This document shows, one piece after another, positions 1-6,739 of a stretch of DNA of 23,902 nt. The DNA comes from DATBDM01 sp036269915. GTDB lineage: Bacteria > Actinomycetota > Thermoleophilia > Solirubrobacterales > Solirubrobacteraceae. Below the pieces are notes generated by a model. It was given only the letters and a program-made list of their open reading frames with translations, searched no databases and was not told the DNA's origin. Where the stretch lies: assembly GCA_036269915.1 (NCBI GenBank), contig DATBDM010000176.1, positions 1 to 23,902 of the forward strand, written 5' to 3'. The position numbers and the translations under genes are program-made. Position 1 is the stretch's first letter, and every line of letters starts with the position of its first letter.

Positions 1-1
1 G

Positions 2-319
2 CATCAGGGGGCGGCATGCTGGATCGCGGTCACCGGCGACGGGCGGTTCGCGTACAGCGCGAATGCGTCGACGGGAAGCATCTCGGGCTTCCGGGTCGCA
101 CGCGACGGGTCGCTGACGTTGCTCGATCCCGATGGGCGGACGGCCGTGTCTCCCGGGCCCAATGACGAGGCGATCGCACCCGACGGCCGCAGTCTGTACG
201 CGCTCAACCCGGGCGCCCGCTCGATCACGAGCTACGCGCTGCAGCCCGACGGGCACCTGCAGCCGCAGCCGGGCGCGACCGGCCTCCCCGCCGGAACCGT
301 CGGCCTCGCGGCCCGCTAG
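2..319 (+). CDS. Beta-propeller (lactonase-like) protein, C-terminal part
   Basis: The gene enters from the left edge and ends at TAG 317-319, leaving about 105 residues. The visible part has repeated blade motifs: CWIAVTGDGRFAYSANA, then IAPDGRSLYALNPG. Blades of the form 'DGRfaYv.N...sIs.y.v..dG.L' are typical of the 7-bladed lactonase/YVTN-type propeller families. It ends in GLPAGTVGLAAR. The complete gene at 1655-2452 ends almost identically (GLPETVAGLAAS), so the two are paralogs. The substrate is unknown: the family includes 6-phosphogluconolactonase but most members are uncharacterised. Any signal peptide would lie outside the window. Its stop overlaps the stop of the convergent sigma gene by 3 bases (CTAG). 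Confidence 0.8.
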   Translation, partial: HQGAACWIAVTGDGRFAYSANASTGSISGFRVARDGSLTLLDPDGRTAVSPGPNDEAIAPDGRSLYALNPGARSITSYALQPDGHLQPQPGATGLPAGTVGLAAR

Positions 320-879
320 GCCGCGAGCCGGCGGCCGATCCGGTCGTAGGCGAGCCGCGTCCGGCTCTTGACGGTGCCGAGCGGGATGCCGAGCCGCAGC
401 GCGATCTCGGTCTGGGTCAGCTCACCGAGGTAGGCGAGGCCCACGACTTGCCGCTGCGGCTCGGCGAGCTCGCCCATGACGGCGTGGATGCTCCGGCGCG
501 TCTCGCGCCGGAGCACCTCGTCGTCGAGCTCGCCCGAGGCAGCGATCCCGTGCAACAGCTCGTCGGACCCGGCGCAGTGGCGAAGCTCGAGCTGGCCTCT
601 CCGGACGAGGTCGATGCTGCGATGGCCGACCACGGCCAGTAGCCAGTGCCGCAGCTCGCCGCGCGCGGGATCGAAGCCCCGCGGACGCCGCCAGAGGCCG
701 AGGAAGGTCTCCTGCACCGCCTCCTCGGCGAGCTCTGGGCGCTTGCAGATGCTGCGGGCCCGCCCGAGGACGGCGGCGTAGTGACGCGCGTGCAGGATCG
801 AGAAGGCGCCGGCGTCGGCGTCGTCGAGCCGGGCGGCCAGCTCGGCGTCGCCGAGCAGCCGGAGGTCCACCGGTTCCAT
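316..879 (-). CDS. ECF-type RNA polymerase sigma factor (sigma-70 family)
   Basis: This 187-residue protein is the usual size for an extracytoplasmic-function sigma factor. Region 2 (about residues 20-95) has the -10-binding core: AEEAVQETFLGLWRR, then LRHWLLAVVGHRSIDLVRR. Region 4 (about 130-185) has PQRQVVGLAYLGELTQTEIA and LGIPLGTVKSRTRLAYDRI, the HTH that reads the -35. I chose ATG 877-879 because upstream codons in the same frame are arginine-rich and non-coding in character, and they overlap the HAD gene. No anti-sigma gene is adjacent, which is unusual for SigK/SigL-like ECFs. It is the last gene of a leftward run (propeller, HAD, sigma) with 41- and 53-base gaps, so co-transcription is plausible but not shown. 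The target promoters are unknown. Confidence 0.93.
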   Translation of the reverse strand: MEPVDLRLLGDAELAARLDDADAGAFSILHARHYAAVLGRARSICKRPELAEEAVQETFLGLWRRPRGFDPARGELRHWLLAVVGHRSIDLVRRGQLELRHCAGSDELLHGIAASGELDDEVLRRETRRSIHAVMGELAEPQRQVVGLAYLGELTQTEIALRLGIPLGTVKSRTRLAYDRIGRRLAA

Positions 880-932
880 GCGACTACGGTCGCGGGCAGA
901 TCTGACGAAACGGTGACGCGATGTCGGCGGGG

Positions 933-1613
933 CTAGCCGGCGGCCAGCAGCATGTCGGCCACGTCGGCCAGATCGCGTCCGACGACGTCGGGCTGCAGGC
1001 CGAGCGGGCTCGGCACCTTGCCGGCGCGGGCCACGAACGCTGCGGCGCAGCCGGCCGCGAGCGCCCCGCTGACATCCCACGCGTGTGCCGCGACGAGGCG
1101 CACCTCGTCCAGCGGCACATCGCAGGAGCGGGCGACGAGCTCATACGCGGCGCGCGCCGGCTTGAGGGCCTGCACCGTGTCGGCCGAGAGGATCGCGTCG
1201 AAGTGGTGCGCCAGCCCGGCGTTGGTCAGCTGTGCCCCGGCGACGTCCAGCGGGGAGTTCGTCAGCGCGACGAGCGCGGACGGCGACGCCCGCAGTGCCG
1301 CGAGCGCGCCGTCGACCTCGGGATGCGCCGGGAGCGATCGCATCGTCTCGCGGACGGAATCGCGAGTCGCCGTGGTCAGCTCGGCGCCGTGGATCTCGGC
1401 CATCATCGTCAGGGCTGCTTCCTGCGCCGACGAGAAGTCGACGTAGCTGCCGGCCAGCCCGCCCGTGAAGGCGAGCTGGAGCATCTGGCCGAACCACTGC
1501 GCGCGAACGCTCGCGGACCCGAACGCCTCCGTGAACAGCGGATCGAGCGCCGCGAGGTCCAACAGCGTCTCGTTGACGTCGAAGGCGATGATGCGTGTCG
1601 CGCGTACCGGCAT
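933..1613 (-). CDS. Haloacid dehalogenase type II-like HAD hydrolase
   Basis: This 226-residue protein matches the length of L-2-haloacid dehalogenases. All HAD motifs are visible. Motif I is FDVNETLLD with nucleophile Asp12. Motif II is LTNS (118-120 covers T-N-S). Motif III is Lys151 in LKPARAAY. Motif IV is AAHAWDVSGA around 175-184. Arg37 in VRAQWFGQ matches the position of the conserved catalytic Arg in the family. The predicted activity is hydrolytic dehalogenation of a short 2-halo acid, but related proteins act on other small substrates, so specificity is open. The ATG at 1611-1613 has GGAG just upstream. It is probably cytosolic, since I see no signal or membrane segment. Confidence 0.9.
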   Translation of the reverse strand: MPVRATRIIAFDVNETLLDLAALDPLFTEAFGSASVRAQWFGQMLQLAFTGGLAGSYVDFSSAQEAALTMMAEIHGAELTTATRDSVRETMRSLPAHPEVDGALAALRASPSALVALTNSPLDVAGAQLTNAGLAHHFDAILSADTVQALKPARAAYELVARSCDVPLDEVRLVAAHAWDVSGALAAGCAAAFVARAGKVPSPLGLQPDVVGRDLADVADMLLAAG

Positions 1614-1654
1614 GCTCCGCCGCTACCCGCGCGCGATCCTCAGCAGACAGGGCG

Positions 1655-2452
1655 TCAGCTCGCCGCCAGTCCCGCGACGGTCTCCGGGAGGCCCTCGAAC
1701 GCGCCGATCGTCTCCAGCGTCCCGTCGCCGCCGACGGCCCAGCCGAAGACCTTCCGCGCGTCGGCGTCGATCGCGTACAGGAAGCGACCGTCGTCGGTGA
1801 GAGCCTCGTCGCGGACGCCCTTCTCGCCCAGGCGCGTCGAGCCGGCGACGGGTTCGCGAAGCGCCAGCCCGCCGTCGTCCGCGACCGCGTAGCTCGAGAT
1901 GGTCCCGTCGCCGAAGTCGGTCACGTACGCGAAGCGCCCGTCGTTGGTGACGGCCGCCCAGCAGACCTCGCTGCGGGTGTCGCCGACCGAGCCGCTGACG
2001 GGCGCCAGCGATGCGGCCTCCGCGACGGAGTAGCTCGAGACCGCTGCCGCGCCGACGGCGCCGCCGAACGCCTCGGTCACGACGAGCGATCCGCTCGGGG
2101 TGAAGTCGAACCCGTACGGCGTCTTCCCGGTCGCGCGGACCGTGGCCGGGCCGCTCGCGCGGCCGTCCTCGCCGATCGTGTACGCGCTGATGCTGTCGGT
2201 GCCCCGCTCGGTGACGACGAGGGTCCGGCCGTTGCTGCTGAAGGCCACCTGGGCCGGATCGGCGTCGTCGGCGCTGAGCGGGTTCTGCGAGGGCAGATGC
2301 GGCATGCCGGTTCCGCGGCCGCCCGTCGCGTAGCGCCGCACCGTCCCGAGCCGCCCGTCGGCCGCGCGCGCGAAGGCGAGCACCTCGTTGGCCGCGGCGT
2401 CGTTGCTCTGCACGTAGATGGCGACGGGCGCGCCGCCGTTGCTGCTGGTCAT
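1655..2452 (-). CDS. Beta-propeller (lactonase-like) protein
   Basis: This complete 265-residue propeller protein has repeated blade motifs: VAFSSNGRTLVVTERGTDSI, FDFTPSGSLVVTEAFGG, AAVTNDGRFAYVTDFGDGTI and ALTDDGRFLYAIDADARKV. It is shorter than typical 7-bladed lactonases (about 330-390 residues) and has no signal peptide from this start. It may be a short propeller or an intracellular version. ATG 2450-2452 has a Shine-Dalgarno GGAG about 8 bases upstream. It is a paralog of the partial gene at the left edge, most clearly over the last 100 residues. It heads the leftward run with the HAD and sigma genes. The biochemical role is unknown. Confidence 0.85.
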   Translation of the reverse strand: MTSSNGGAPVAIYVQSNDAAANEVLAFARAADGRLGTVRRYATGGRGTGMPHLPSQNPLSADDADPAQVAFSSNGRTLVVTERGTDSISAYTIGEDGRASGPATVRATGKTPYGFDFTPSGSLVVTEAFGGAVGAAAVSSYSVAEAASLAPVSGSVGDTRSEVCWAAVTNDGRFAYVTDFGDGTISSYAVADDGGLALREPVAGSTRLGEKGVRDEALTDDGRFLYAIDADARKVFGWAVGGDGTLETIGAFEGLPETVAGLAAS

Positions 2453-2581
2453 GAGAGGTCTCCGCTGTTGGGATGCACGTGCGGATCGGTCTCGGCGATG
2501 GGTCTGCCGTTACACGCGACGGTTGTCGGGGTCGAGCCGCCGATCAGCGCTGCACTCGTCGTCTGACCCGGGTGGCGGGAG

Positions 2582-2587
2582 TAGGCT
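2582..2587 (+). promoter_or_regulatory. -10 hexamer TAGGCT for the HD-GYP/LuxR gene
   Basis: TAGGCT lies exactly 6 bases before the GTG start. With the usual 6-7 base -10 to start-site distance, the transcript would begin at or next to the start codon (leaderless). No good -35 is visible. The same motif and spacing precedes the tetR gene. Confidence 0.55.
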
Positions 2588-2593
2588 CGCCGG

Positions 2594-4177
2594 GTGGGCA
2601 CCACGACGGACCGTGCGCATGTCCGGTTGGCAGAACTGGTCGCGGCGCTGTCGCTCGGGATCGATCTCGGGTTCGGGCAGCCGATGGAGCACGTGCTGCG
2701 TCAATGCTTGATCGCGCTGCGCCTGGCCGACGGTATGGGACTGGGCGAGGAGGATCGTGCGAGCGTCTACTACACCGCGTTGCTGATCAACGTCGGCTGC
2801 CATACCGACGCGCACGAGCAGGCAAAGTGGTTCGGCGACGACATCGCGCTCAAGGCCCAGAAGTACGACCACGAGCCCAACAGCGCGATGGCGGCAGCGG
2901 CAGGGCTACGACGGTTGGGTGCGGGCAACCCTCCGCTGCACCGCTTCCGCCTCGGGCTCGAGTTCATGCTCTCCGGTCACCGCGAGGTGGACGACATGAT
3001 CTCCCACCACGCCGCGATGACGAGGACGCTCGGCGAGCATCTCGGGCTGTCCGCCGACGTGCTCGCCGCCCTCGGCGCGGCGTACGAGCAGTGGGACGGC
3101 CGGGGTTGGCCCGGGACGCTCGAGGGCGACCAGGTGCCGCTCCCGGCCCGGCTCGCCAATCTCGCGGAATTCACCGAGGTCGCCTTCCGGGTGGGCGGGC
3201 TCGACGCCGCGAGAGAGCTGGCTCGAAAGCGCCGTGGCAAGCAGTTCGACCCCGAGCTCGCGGACCTGCTCGACGCCCACGCGGAGGGCATCCTCGCCGG
3301 GCTCGACTCGGTCGGGACATGGGATGCCGTGATCGCGGCCGAGCCGGCTCTGGCGATCGTGCTTTCCGCCGACCGGTTCGACGCGGCGCTGCTCGCGGTC
3401 GGGAGCTTCGTCGATCTCAAATCACCGTTCTTCCTGGGCCATTCCCGCGCGGTGGCCGATCTTGCCGGCCGGGCCGGGGGACAGCTGGGCCTCCCCGAGG
3501 CCGAGGCGCAGATGCTCCATCTCGCCGGTCTCGTCCACGACCTCGGCCGACTCGGCGTCTCGAACTCGATCTGGGACAAACGCGGACCGCTCGGCATCGG
3601 CGAGTGGGAGCGCGTGCGCTTCCACCCGTACCTGACCGAACGGATGCTGTGCCAGTCGGCGGCACTGGCGCCGCTCGCCGCGATCGCCGTTCAGCACCGC
3701 GAGCGTCTCGACGGGTCGGGCTATCCGCGGGGGCTTGCGGGCGCGGCGATCTCCGGCCCCGCTCGCATCCTGGGTGCCGCGGATGCCTACCAGGCGATGC
3801 GCGAGCCACGCCCGCATCGCCCTGCTCTCTCGGGCGATGAGACCGCCGCCGAACTCCGCGCCGGGGTCAAGGCCGGGCGCTTCGACGGCGATGCGGTCGA
3901 AGCGGTTCTCGGCGCCGCCGGTCACCGCGTCCTGCGTCGCCGCTCCGGCCCGGCCGGCCTGACCGCGCGCGAGGTCGAGGTCCTGAGGGACCTCGCGCGC
4001 GGGCTCTCCAACAAGGAGATCGCCAAGCATCTCGTGATCAGCCCGAAGACGGTCGGCAACCACGTCGAGCACATCTACTTGAAGATCGACGTCTCGACGC
4101 GCGCCGCGGCCGGGCTGTTCGCGATGCAGCACGCGCTCCTCCCCGACGAGGAGTTCATCGACGCCGTCGCCGCCTGA
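2594..4177 (+). CDS. Tandem HD-GYP phosphohydrolase with C-terminal LuxR DNA-binding domain
   Basis: This is a 527-residue cytosolic regulator. The N-terminal half (about 30-215) looks like a degenerate HD-GYP. The HD position reads NVGCHTDAHEQAKWF, and the GYP position is YEQWDGRGWPGTL followed by PLPARLANLAE. The second HD-GYP (about 270-410) looks intact: His283 (HSRAVADLAG), His315-Asp316 (VHDLG), FHPYLTERML, His368 in QHRERLDGSGYPRGL (GYP 376-378), and ADAYQAM. A LuxR/NarL-type HTH follows at about 456-515 (LTAREVEVLRDLARGLSNKE, then ISPKTVGNHVEHIYLKI). HD-GYP domains can hydrolyse cyclic di-GMP, and the direct fusion to an HTH suggests nucleotide-responsive transcription control. That link is inference. 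The GTG start is set by the promoter 6 bases upstream; a GGGAG lies about 12 bases upstream. Confidence 0.9.
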   Translation: MGTTTDRAHVRLAELVAALSLGIDLGFGQPMEHVLRQCLIALRLADGMGLGEEDRASVYYTALLINVGCHTDAHEQAKWFGDDIALKAQKYDHEPNSAMAAAAGLRRLGAGNPPLHRFRLGLEFMLSGHREVDDMISHHAAMTRTLGEHLGLSADVLAALGAAYEQWDGRGWPGTLEGDQVPLPARLANLAEFTEVAFRVGGLDAARELARKRRGKQFDPELADLLDAHAEGILAGLDSVGTWDAVIAAEPALAIVLSADRFDAALLAVGSFVDLKSPFFLGHSRAVADLAGRAGGQLGLPEAEAQMLHLAGLVHDLGRLGVSNSIWDKRGPLGIGEWERVRFHPYLTERMLCQSAALAPLAAIAVQHRERLDGSGYPRGLAGAAISGPARILGAADAYQAMREPRPHRPALSGDETAAELRAGVKAGRFDGDAVEAVLGAAGHRVLRRRSGPAGLTAREVEVLRDLARGLSNKEIAKHLVISPKTVGNHVEHIYLKIDVSTRAAAGLFAMQHALLPDEEFIDAVAA

Positions 4178-4186
4178 CCAGTCCGC

Positions 4187-4564
4187 TCAGGCCTGCTGCA
4201 TCGCCTGCACGTTCTTCATCATCACCGCGTCGACCTCGCGCAGCTCCGCGGCCGGGCTGAACTGGAGGATCTCGCTGCCCGCCTCCGCCACTGGGACGTG
4301 GCCGGCGGGCAGGTAGAACGCGTCGCCGGCAGCGAACGTCTCGTCGTGGTCGGAGAACCGGTACGTCAGTCGGCCCTTCAACACGTAGCCCCAGTGCGGG
4401 CACGGGCAGCGGTCATCCGGCAGCCCCTTGAGCAGCGGCGACGCGTCGACGTCGGTGCGGAACGAGACGAAGTTGACCGTGTAGCCGTCGATGTCCTCAT
4501 GTCGGTCCTCGACGATCCCGTGATCGTCGACCTGCGCGGCGCTCTCCTTCGATACCTTGGGCAT
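4187..4564 (-). CDS. Small cupin-domain protein
   Basis: This 125-residue single-domain cupin contains the two half-motifs of the fold. PHWGYVLKGRLTYRF is cupin motif 1-like, with His in CPCPHWG. GDAFYLPAGHVPVAEAGSE is motif 2-like, with the metal-ligand His in PAGH. Small cupins bind a metal and a small ligand, and this one has no fused catalytic or DNA-binding domain. ATG 4562-4564 has a strong Shine-Dalgarno (GGGGAG, about 4 bases upstream), unlike the leaderless genes around it. It ends 9 bases after the convergent HD-GYP gene, so the two share a 3' junction. The function is unknown beyond the fold. Confidence 0.85.
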   Translation of the reverse strand: MPKVSKESAAQVDDHGIVEDRHEDIDGYTVNFVSFRTDVDASPLLKGLPDDRCPCPHWGYVLKGRLTYRFSDHDETFAAGDAFYLPAGHVPVAEAGSEILQFSPAAELREVDAVMMKNVQAMQQA

Positions 4565-4593
4565 CGTTCTCCCCGTTCGGTTGATCTCAGGCC

Positions 4594-4599
4594 AACCTA
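4594..4599 (-). promoter_or_regulatory. -10 hexamer TAGGTT for the cupin gene
   Basis: On the minus strand TAGGTT lies 29 bases before the cupin ATG. This predicts a leader of about 22 bases that includes the GGGGAG ribosome-binding site. There is no convincing -35. This gene therefore appears to have a normal, led transcript. Confidence 0.4.
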
Positions 4600-4852
4600 C
4601 GGCCGCTGGCGCCGGCGGGCATGGGGCATTCGCCCGGTCTTTCACGCATCGCCGCGTGCGCGCTTGAGCGGCGCGTGGGGTGTCCTGTGCTTCGAGGACG
4701 ACGCCGACATGGGATCGACTCGGGCTCGTGGTCCCGATCGTCGCGGCACTCGGCGAGACGCGCCTCGTCGCTCCGCCGCGTTCTGTGTCGCAGGGCTTCC
4801 GTGAACGACCGTACACCGATCACGACCCCTTCCTCGGGCCGGCGCTCGGCTG

Positions 4853-4858
4853 TAGGCT
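4853..4858 (+). promoter_or_regulatory. -10 hexamer TAGGCT for the ACT-domain gene
   Basis: TAGGCT lies 10 bases before ATG 4869, predicting a 5' leader of only about 3-4 bases. No Shine-Dalgarno is visible. The -35 position is not recognisable. Confidence 0.45.
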
Positions 4859-4868
4859 GGCGCCGCGG

Positions 4869-5243
4869 ATGGCGGTCGACCTGGTCATCGACATCGAGAA
4901 CACGCCCGGCGCCCTGGCGCAGGTGGCGGCCGCGATCAGTGATGCGGGCGTGAACATCGCCGCGGCGACGTGCGTCGGCGGCGGTGAGCGGGCCGAGCTG
5001 CACATCCTCGTCCCGCATGCCGGGGCGGTGAAGCACTCGCTGGCCATCTCGCACGTCGCGGTCACGCGCGAGCGGGAGGCTGTGGTGGTGGATGTCGAGG
5101 ATCGGCCCGGCATCCTCGCCGACCTCACGCGCAGGATCGCCAAGGCCGGAGTCGACCTCGACCTCGTCTACGTCGCCACGCGCAACCGCGTCGTCTTCGG
5201 CGCCCGGGACCTCGACGCGCTCAAGGCCGCGCTGGACGCCTGA
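4869..5243 (+). CDS. Double ACT-domain protein
   Basis: This 124-residue protein is made of two ACT-like halves. Residues 1-60 carry DIENTPGALAQVAAAISDAG, then VNIAA. Residues 66-124 carry VDVEDRPGILADLTRRIAKA, then GVDLDLVYVATRNRVVFGA. The 'rPG.La.v...i..aGvni' signature is the ACT ligand-binding turn. Stand-alone tandem ACT proteins are thought to sense amino acids or small effectors, but the ligand here is unknown. I chose ATG 4869 rather than a longer in-frame start at 4680. The extra 63 residues resemble no domain, and a -10 motif sits between the two starts. The next gene (RsbW-like) follows after 106 bases. Confidence 0.88.
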   Translation: MAVDLVIDIENTPGALAQVAAAISDAGVNIAAATCVGGGERAELHILVPHAGAVKHSLAISHVAVTREREAVVVDVEDRPGILADLTRRIAKAGVDLDLVYVATRNRVVFGARDLDALKAALDA

Positions 5244-5349
5244 CCCCGATCCGTCCGACGGTGCACCCCGGCGCATCGCCCGGTCTTCGTCGCGGAGCTG
5301 ACACGGTGGGGCTAGCACCATCGACGGAGGGAGAGGCGGAAGGGAGCCT

Positions 5350-5763
5350 GTGCGCGACCCCATGAATCCCGCCGAGATCATCCCGCTCGAGCAGCGGTAC
5401 CCCGCCACTGCGGAGGCCGTGCCGATGATCCGGCACGCGATCGTCGAGTTCGCCGCTCGGCTCGGCGCGGACGCCGAGCACCGGACGGGGATCGCCCTGG
5501 CCGTCACCGAGGGATGCGCGAACGTCGTCGTGCACGCCTACGACGGCGCCGCCGAGCGGGGCGAGATGCTGGTCCGCGCGCGGGGAGACGCCGATGGCCT
5601 CGACGTCGTCGTCACCGACGAGGGCTCCGGCCTCCTGCCGCGCCCGGACAGCCCGGGGGTCGGGCTCGGCATCCCGCTGATGTCCCATCTCGCCGAGTCC
5701 ATGGACTTCCGGACCGCGCCGGGCGGCCGCGGGACCGAGCTGCACCTGCACTTCGGGCTCTGA
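5350..5763 (+). CDS. RsbW-like HATPase (anti-sigma/serine kinase family)
   Basis: This 137-residue GHKL-fold ATPase is typical of stand-alone RsbW/SpoIIAB-like proteins. The N box is IALAVTEGCANVVVHAYDG, the G1 box is DEGSGLLPR, and the G2 box is SPGVGLGIPLMSHLAES. It ends in GGRGTELHLHF, the usual last strand. Such proteins bind or phosphorylate STAS antagonists and sequester sigma factors. No sigma or STAS gene is adjacent; the only STAS gene in the window is 11 kb away (16873-17259). GTG 5350 has AAGGGAG 3 bases upstream; ATG 5362 is an alternative but its spacing to that site is long. It ends 6 bases before the convergent DUF202 gene. Confidence 0.9.
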   Translation: MRDPMNPAEIIPLEQRYPATAEAVPMIRHAIVEFAARLGADAEHRTGIALAVTEGCANVVVHAYDGAAERGEMLVRARGDADGLDVVVTDEGSGLLPRPDSPGVGLGIPLMSHLAESMDFRTAPGGRGTELHLHFGL

Positions 5764-5769
5764 GCGCCG

Positions 5770-6132
5770 TCACGTCTGCGCGATCACGAGCACGAGCGTC
5801 AGCATGACGAGCGCGATCGCGGCCGCCGTGAAGAGCCCGACCGTGCGGAACCGCAGCGGTGCGTTGCGCCCGGTCTGCAGCGCGTGCTCGATCTCTCGCT
5901 GACGCCGCGCGCCGACGATCAGCAGCCCGACCGCGACCACCGCATAGCCGCAGCCGAGCACCACGTAGGGCCATGCGGCGGCGTGGAGCAGGTTGGGCGC
6001 GAGCCGGCCGATGCCGAGCGCGCCGACCGTGGCGGCCAGCCCGGTGCGCCACCACGCGAGCCAGGTGCGCTCCGCGGCCATCGCCGTGCGCCGCTCCTGC
6101 TCGAGGTCCGAGGACGGCTGCGGGGCGGCCAT
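5770..6132 (-). CDS. DUF202 small membrane protein
   Basis: This protein of about 120 residues carries the DUF202 signature ERRTAMAAERTWLAWWRTGL near the N-terminus. Three hydrophobic helices follow: TGLAATVGALGIG, WPYVVLGCGYAVVAVGLLIV, and VGLFTAAAIALVMLTLVLVI. It belongs to the YidH-like group of inner-membrane proteins of unknown function. I prefer ATG 6130-6132, because DUF202 proteins usually begin only 10-15 residues before the 'ERT.LA..RT' motif. A GTG at 6171 would add 13 residues, and neither start has a clear Shine-Dalgarno. It is divergent from the DUF1622 gene, another small membrane protein, across a repeat-containing spacer. Confidence 0.85.
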   Translation of the reverse strand: MAAPQPSSDLEQERRTAMAAERTWLAWWRTGLAATVGALGIGRLAPNLLHAAAWPYVVLGCGYAVVAVGLLIVGARRQREIEHALQTGRNAPLRFRTVGLFTAAAIALVMLTLVLVIAQT

Positions 6133-6150
6133 CTGGGCATTGAACACCCG

Positions 6151-6185
6151 ATCACCGGTGAGGGAGATCACTCCGACCGGGTGAT
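6151..6185. promoter_or_regulatory. ATCAC/GTGAT inverted-repeat cluster, possible operator
   Basis: The spacer between the two divergent small-membrane-protein genes holds ATCAC (6151), GTGA (6157, forming the palindrome TCACCGGTGA at 6152-6161), ATCAC (6167) and GTGAT (6181). The outer pair forms ATCAC-N9-GTGAT. It lies upstream of the -10 at 6199. A regulator is not identified; the repeats could be chance. Confidence 0.3.
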
Positions 6186-6198
6186 GCCGCCGATGCGG

Positions 6199-6204
6199 TA
6201 GCGT
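6199..6204 (+). promoter_or_regulatory. -10 hexamer TAGCGT before the leader ORF
   Basis: TAGCGT lies exactly 6 bases before ATG 6211, the spacing expected for a leaderless transcript. This places the RNA 5' end on the short ORF rather than on the DUF1622 start at 6258. No clear -35 is visible. Confidence 0.5.
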
Positions 6205-6210
6205 CGGCGG

Positions 6211-6261
6211 ATGGCGAATCGCCGCGCCACGACGTCGGCTGACCCGGTGGCCGCGCGGTGA
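6211..6261 (+). CDS. Candidate 16-residue leader peptide coupled to DUF1622
   Basis: The ORF reads MANRRATTSADPVAAR and ends at TGA 6259-6261. It begins 6 bases after a TAGCGT -10, so it would be the first codon of a leaderless RNA. Its stop overlaps the GTG start of DUF1622 (GTGA), the classic arrangement for translational coupling. The peptide has no run of a single amino acid to suggest attenuation. The simplest reading is that it loads ribosomes onto the downstream gene, which lacks its own good Shine-Dalgarno. Confidence 0.45.
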   Translation: MANRRATTSADPVAAR

Positions 6262-6626
6262 AGGCGATGGAGGACATCGCGCGGATCTTCGAGTGGGCGG
6301 GGATCGGCGTGATCGTCGTCGCGACGCTCGTCACGCTCTGGGTCGGCGCCGCGACGCTTCACGCGCGCGGGACGGCCGCCGCCTACGACGCCGCGCGCGA
6401 GAGCTTCGGGCGCGGGCTGCTCGCGAGCCTCGAGGTCTTCGTCGCCGCCGACCTGATCCGCACCGTCTCGGTGGACCTCACGCTCGAGGGGGTCGGCTCG
6501 CTCGCGCTCCTGGTGGTGATCCGGACCATCCTGAGCTTCTCTATCGACGTCGAGATCAACGGCGTGGTGCCGTGGCGGGCCCGCTCATCCAGTTCGGGTG
6601 ATGCGCCCCGCTCGGGCCCGTCCTAG
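6258..6626 (+). CDS. DUF1622 membrane protein
   Basis: This 122-residue protein matches DUF1622. Helix 1 is in AGIGVIVVATLVTLWVGAA. The conserved centre is FGRGLLASLEVFVAADLIRT, followed by LTLEGVGSLALLVVIRTILS and FSIDVEI. The 'LE..VAADiIrT..v..TleN...L..iv.iRT.LSf.l..Ei' pattern is the family hallmark. The function is unknown; it is probably a three-helix inner-membrane protein. GTG 6258 overlaps the stop of the short leader ORF. ATG 6267 (MEDIARIFEW) is a good alternative start, 9 bases downstream. The last 15 residues after VVPWRAR are serine/glycine-rich and probably disordered. Confidence 0.88.
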   Translation: MKAMEDIARIFEWAGIGVIVVATLVTLWVGAATLHARGTAAAYDAARESFGRGLLASLEVFVAADLIRTVSVDLTLEGVGSLALLVVIRTILSFSIDVEINGVVPWRARSSSSGDAPRSGPS

Positions 6627-6739
6627 CGTCGCCGCGCTCCCGTCGAGCCCGAGCGCGGCGCAGCTCGCCCCCGTGGCGTCGGACGCCCGAGCCATCGTCA
6701 CCTCGGTCAAGGGCTTCTCGGCCCCGCCGGCCCGAAGTG

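Larger units (their letters stand above)
4565..4868. other. 304-base divergent intergenic region
   Basis: This lies between the cupin (leftward) and the ACT protein (rightward). The open frames running through it have proline/arginine/serine-rich translations with no family resemblance, and they look like read-through of flanking genes in stop-poor DNA. I see a -10-like TAGGTT for the cupin and TAGGCT for the ACT gene, one at each end. I see nothing else: no clear RNA hairpin, repeat or small gene. Confidence 0.5.

Noticed and set aside
4680..4868. N-terminal extension of the ACT protein by 63 residues
   Set aside because: No domain, Arg/Ser-rich, and a TAGGCT -10 motif sits between this start and ATG 4869.
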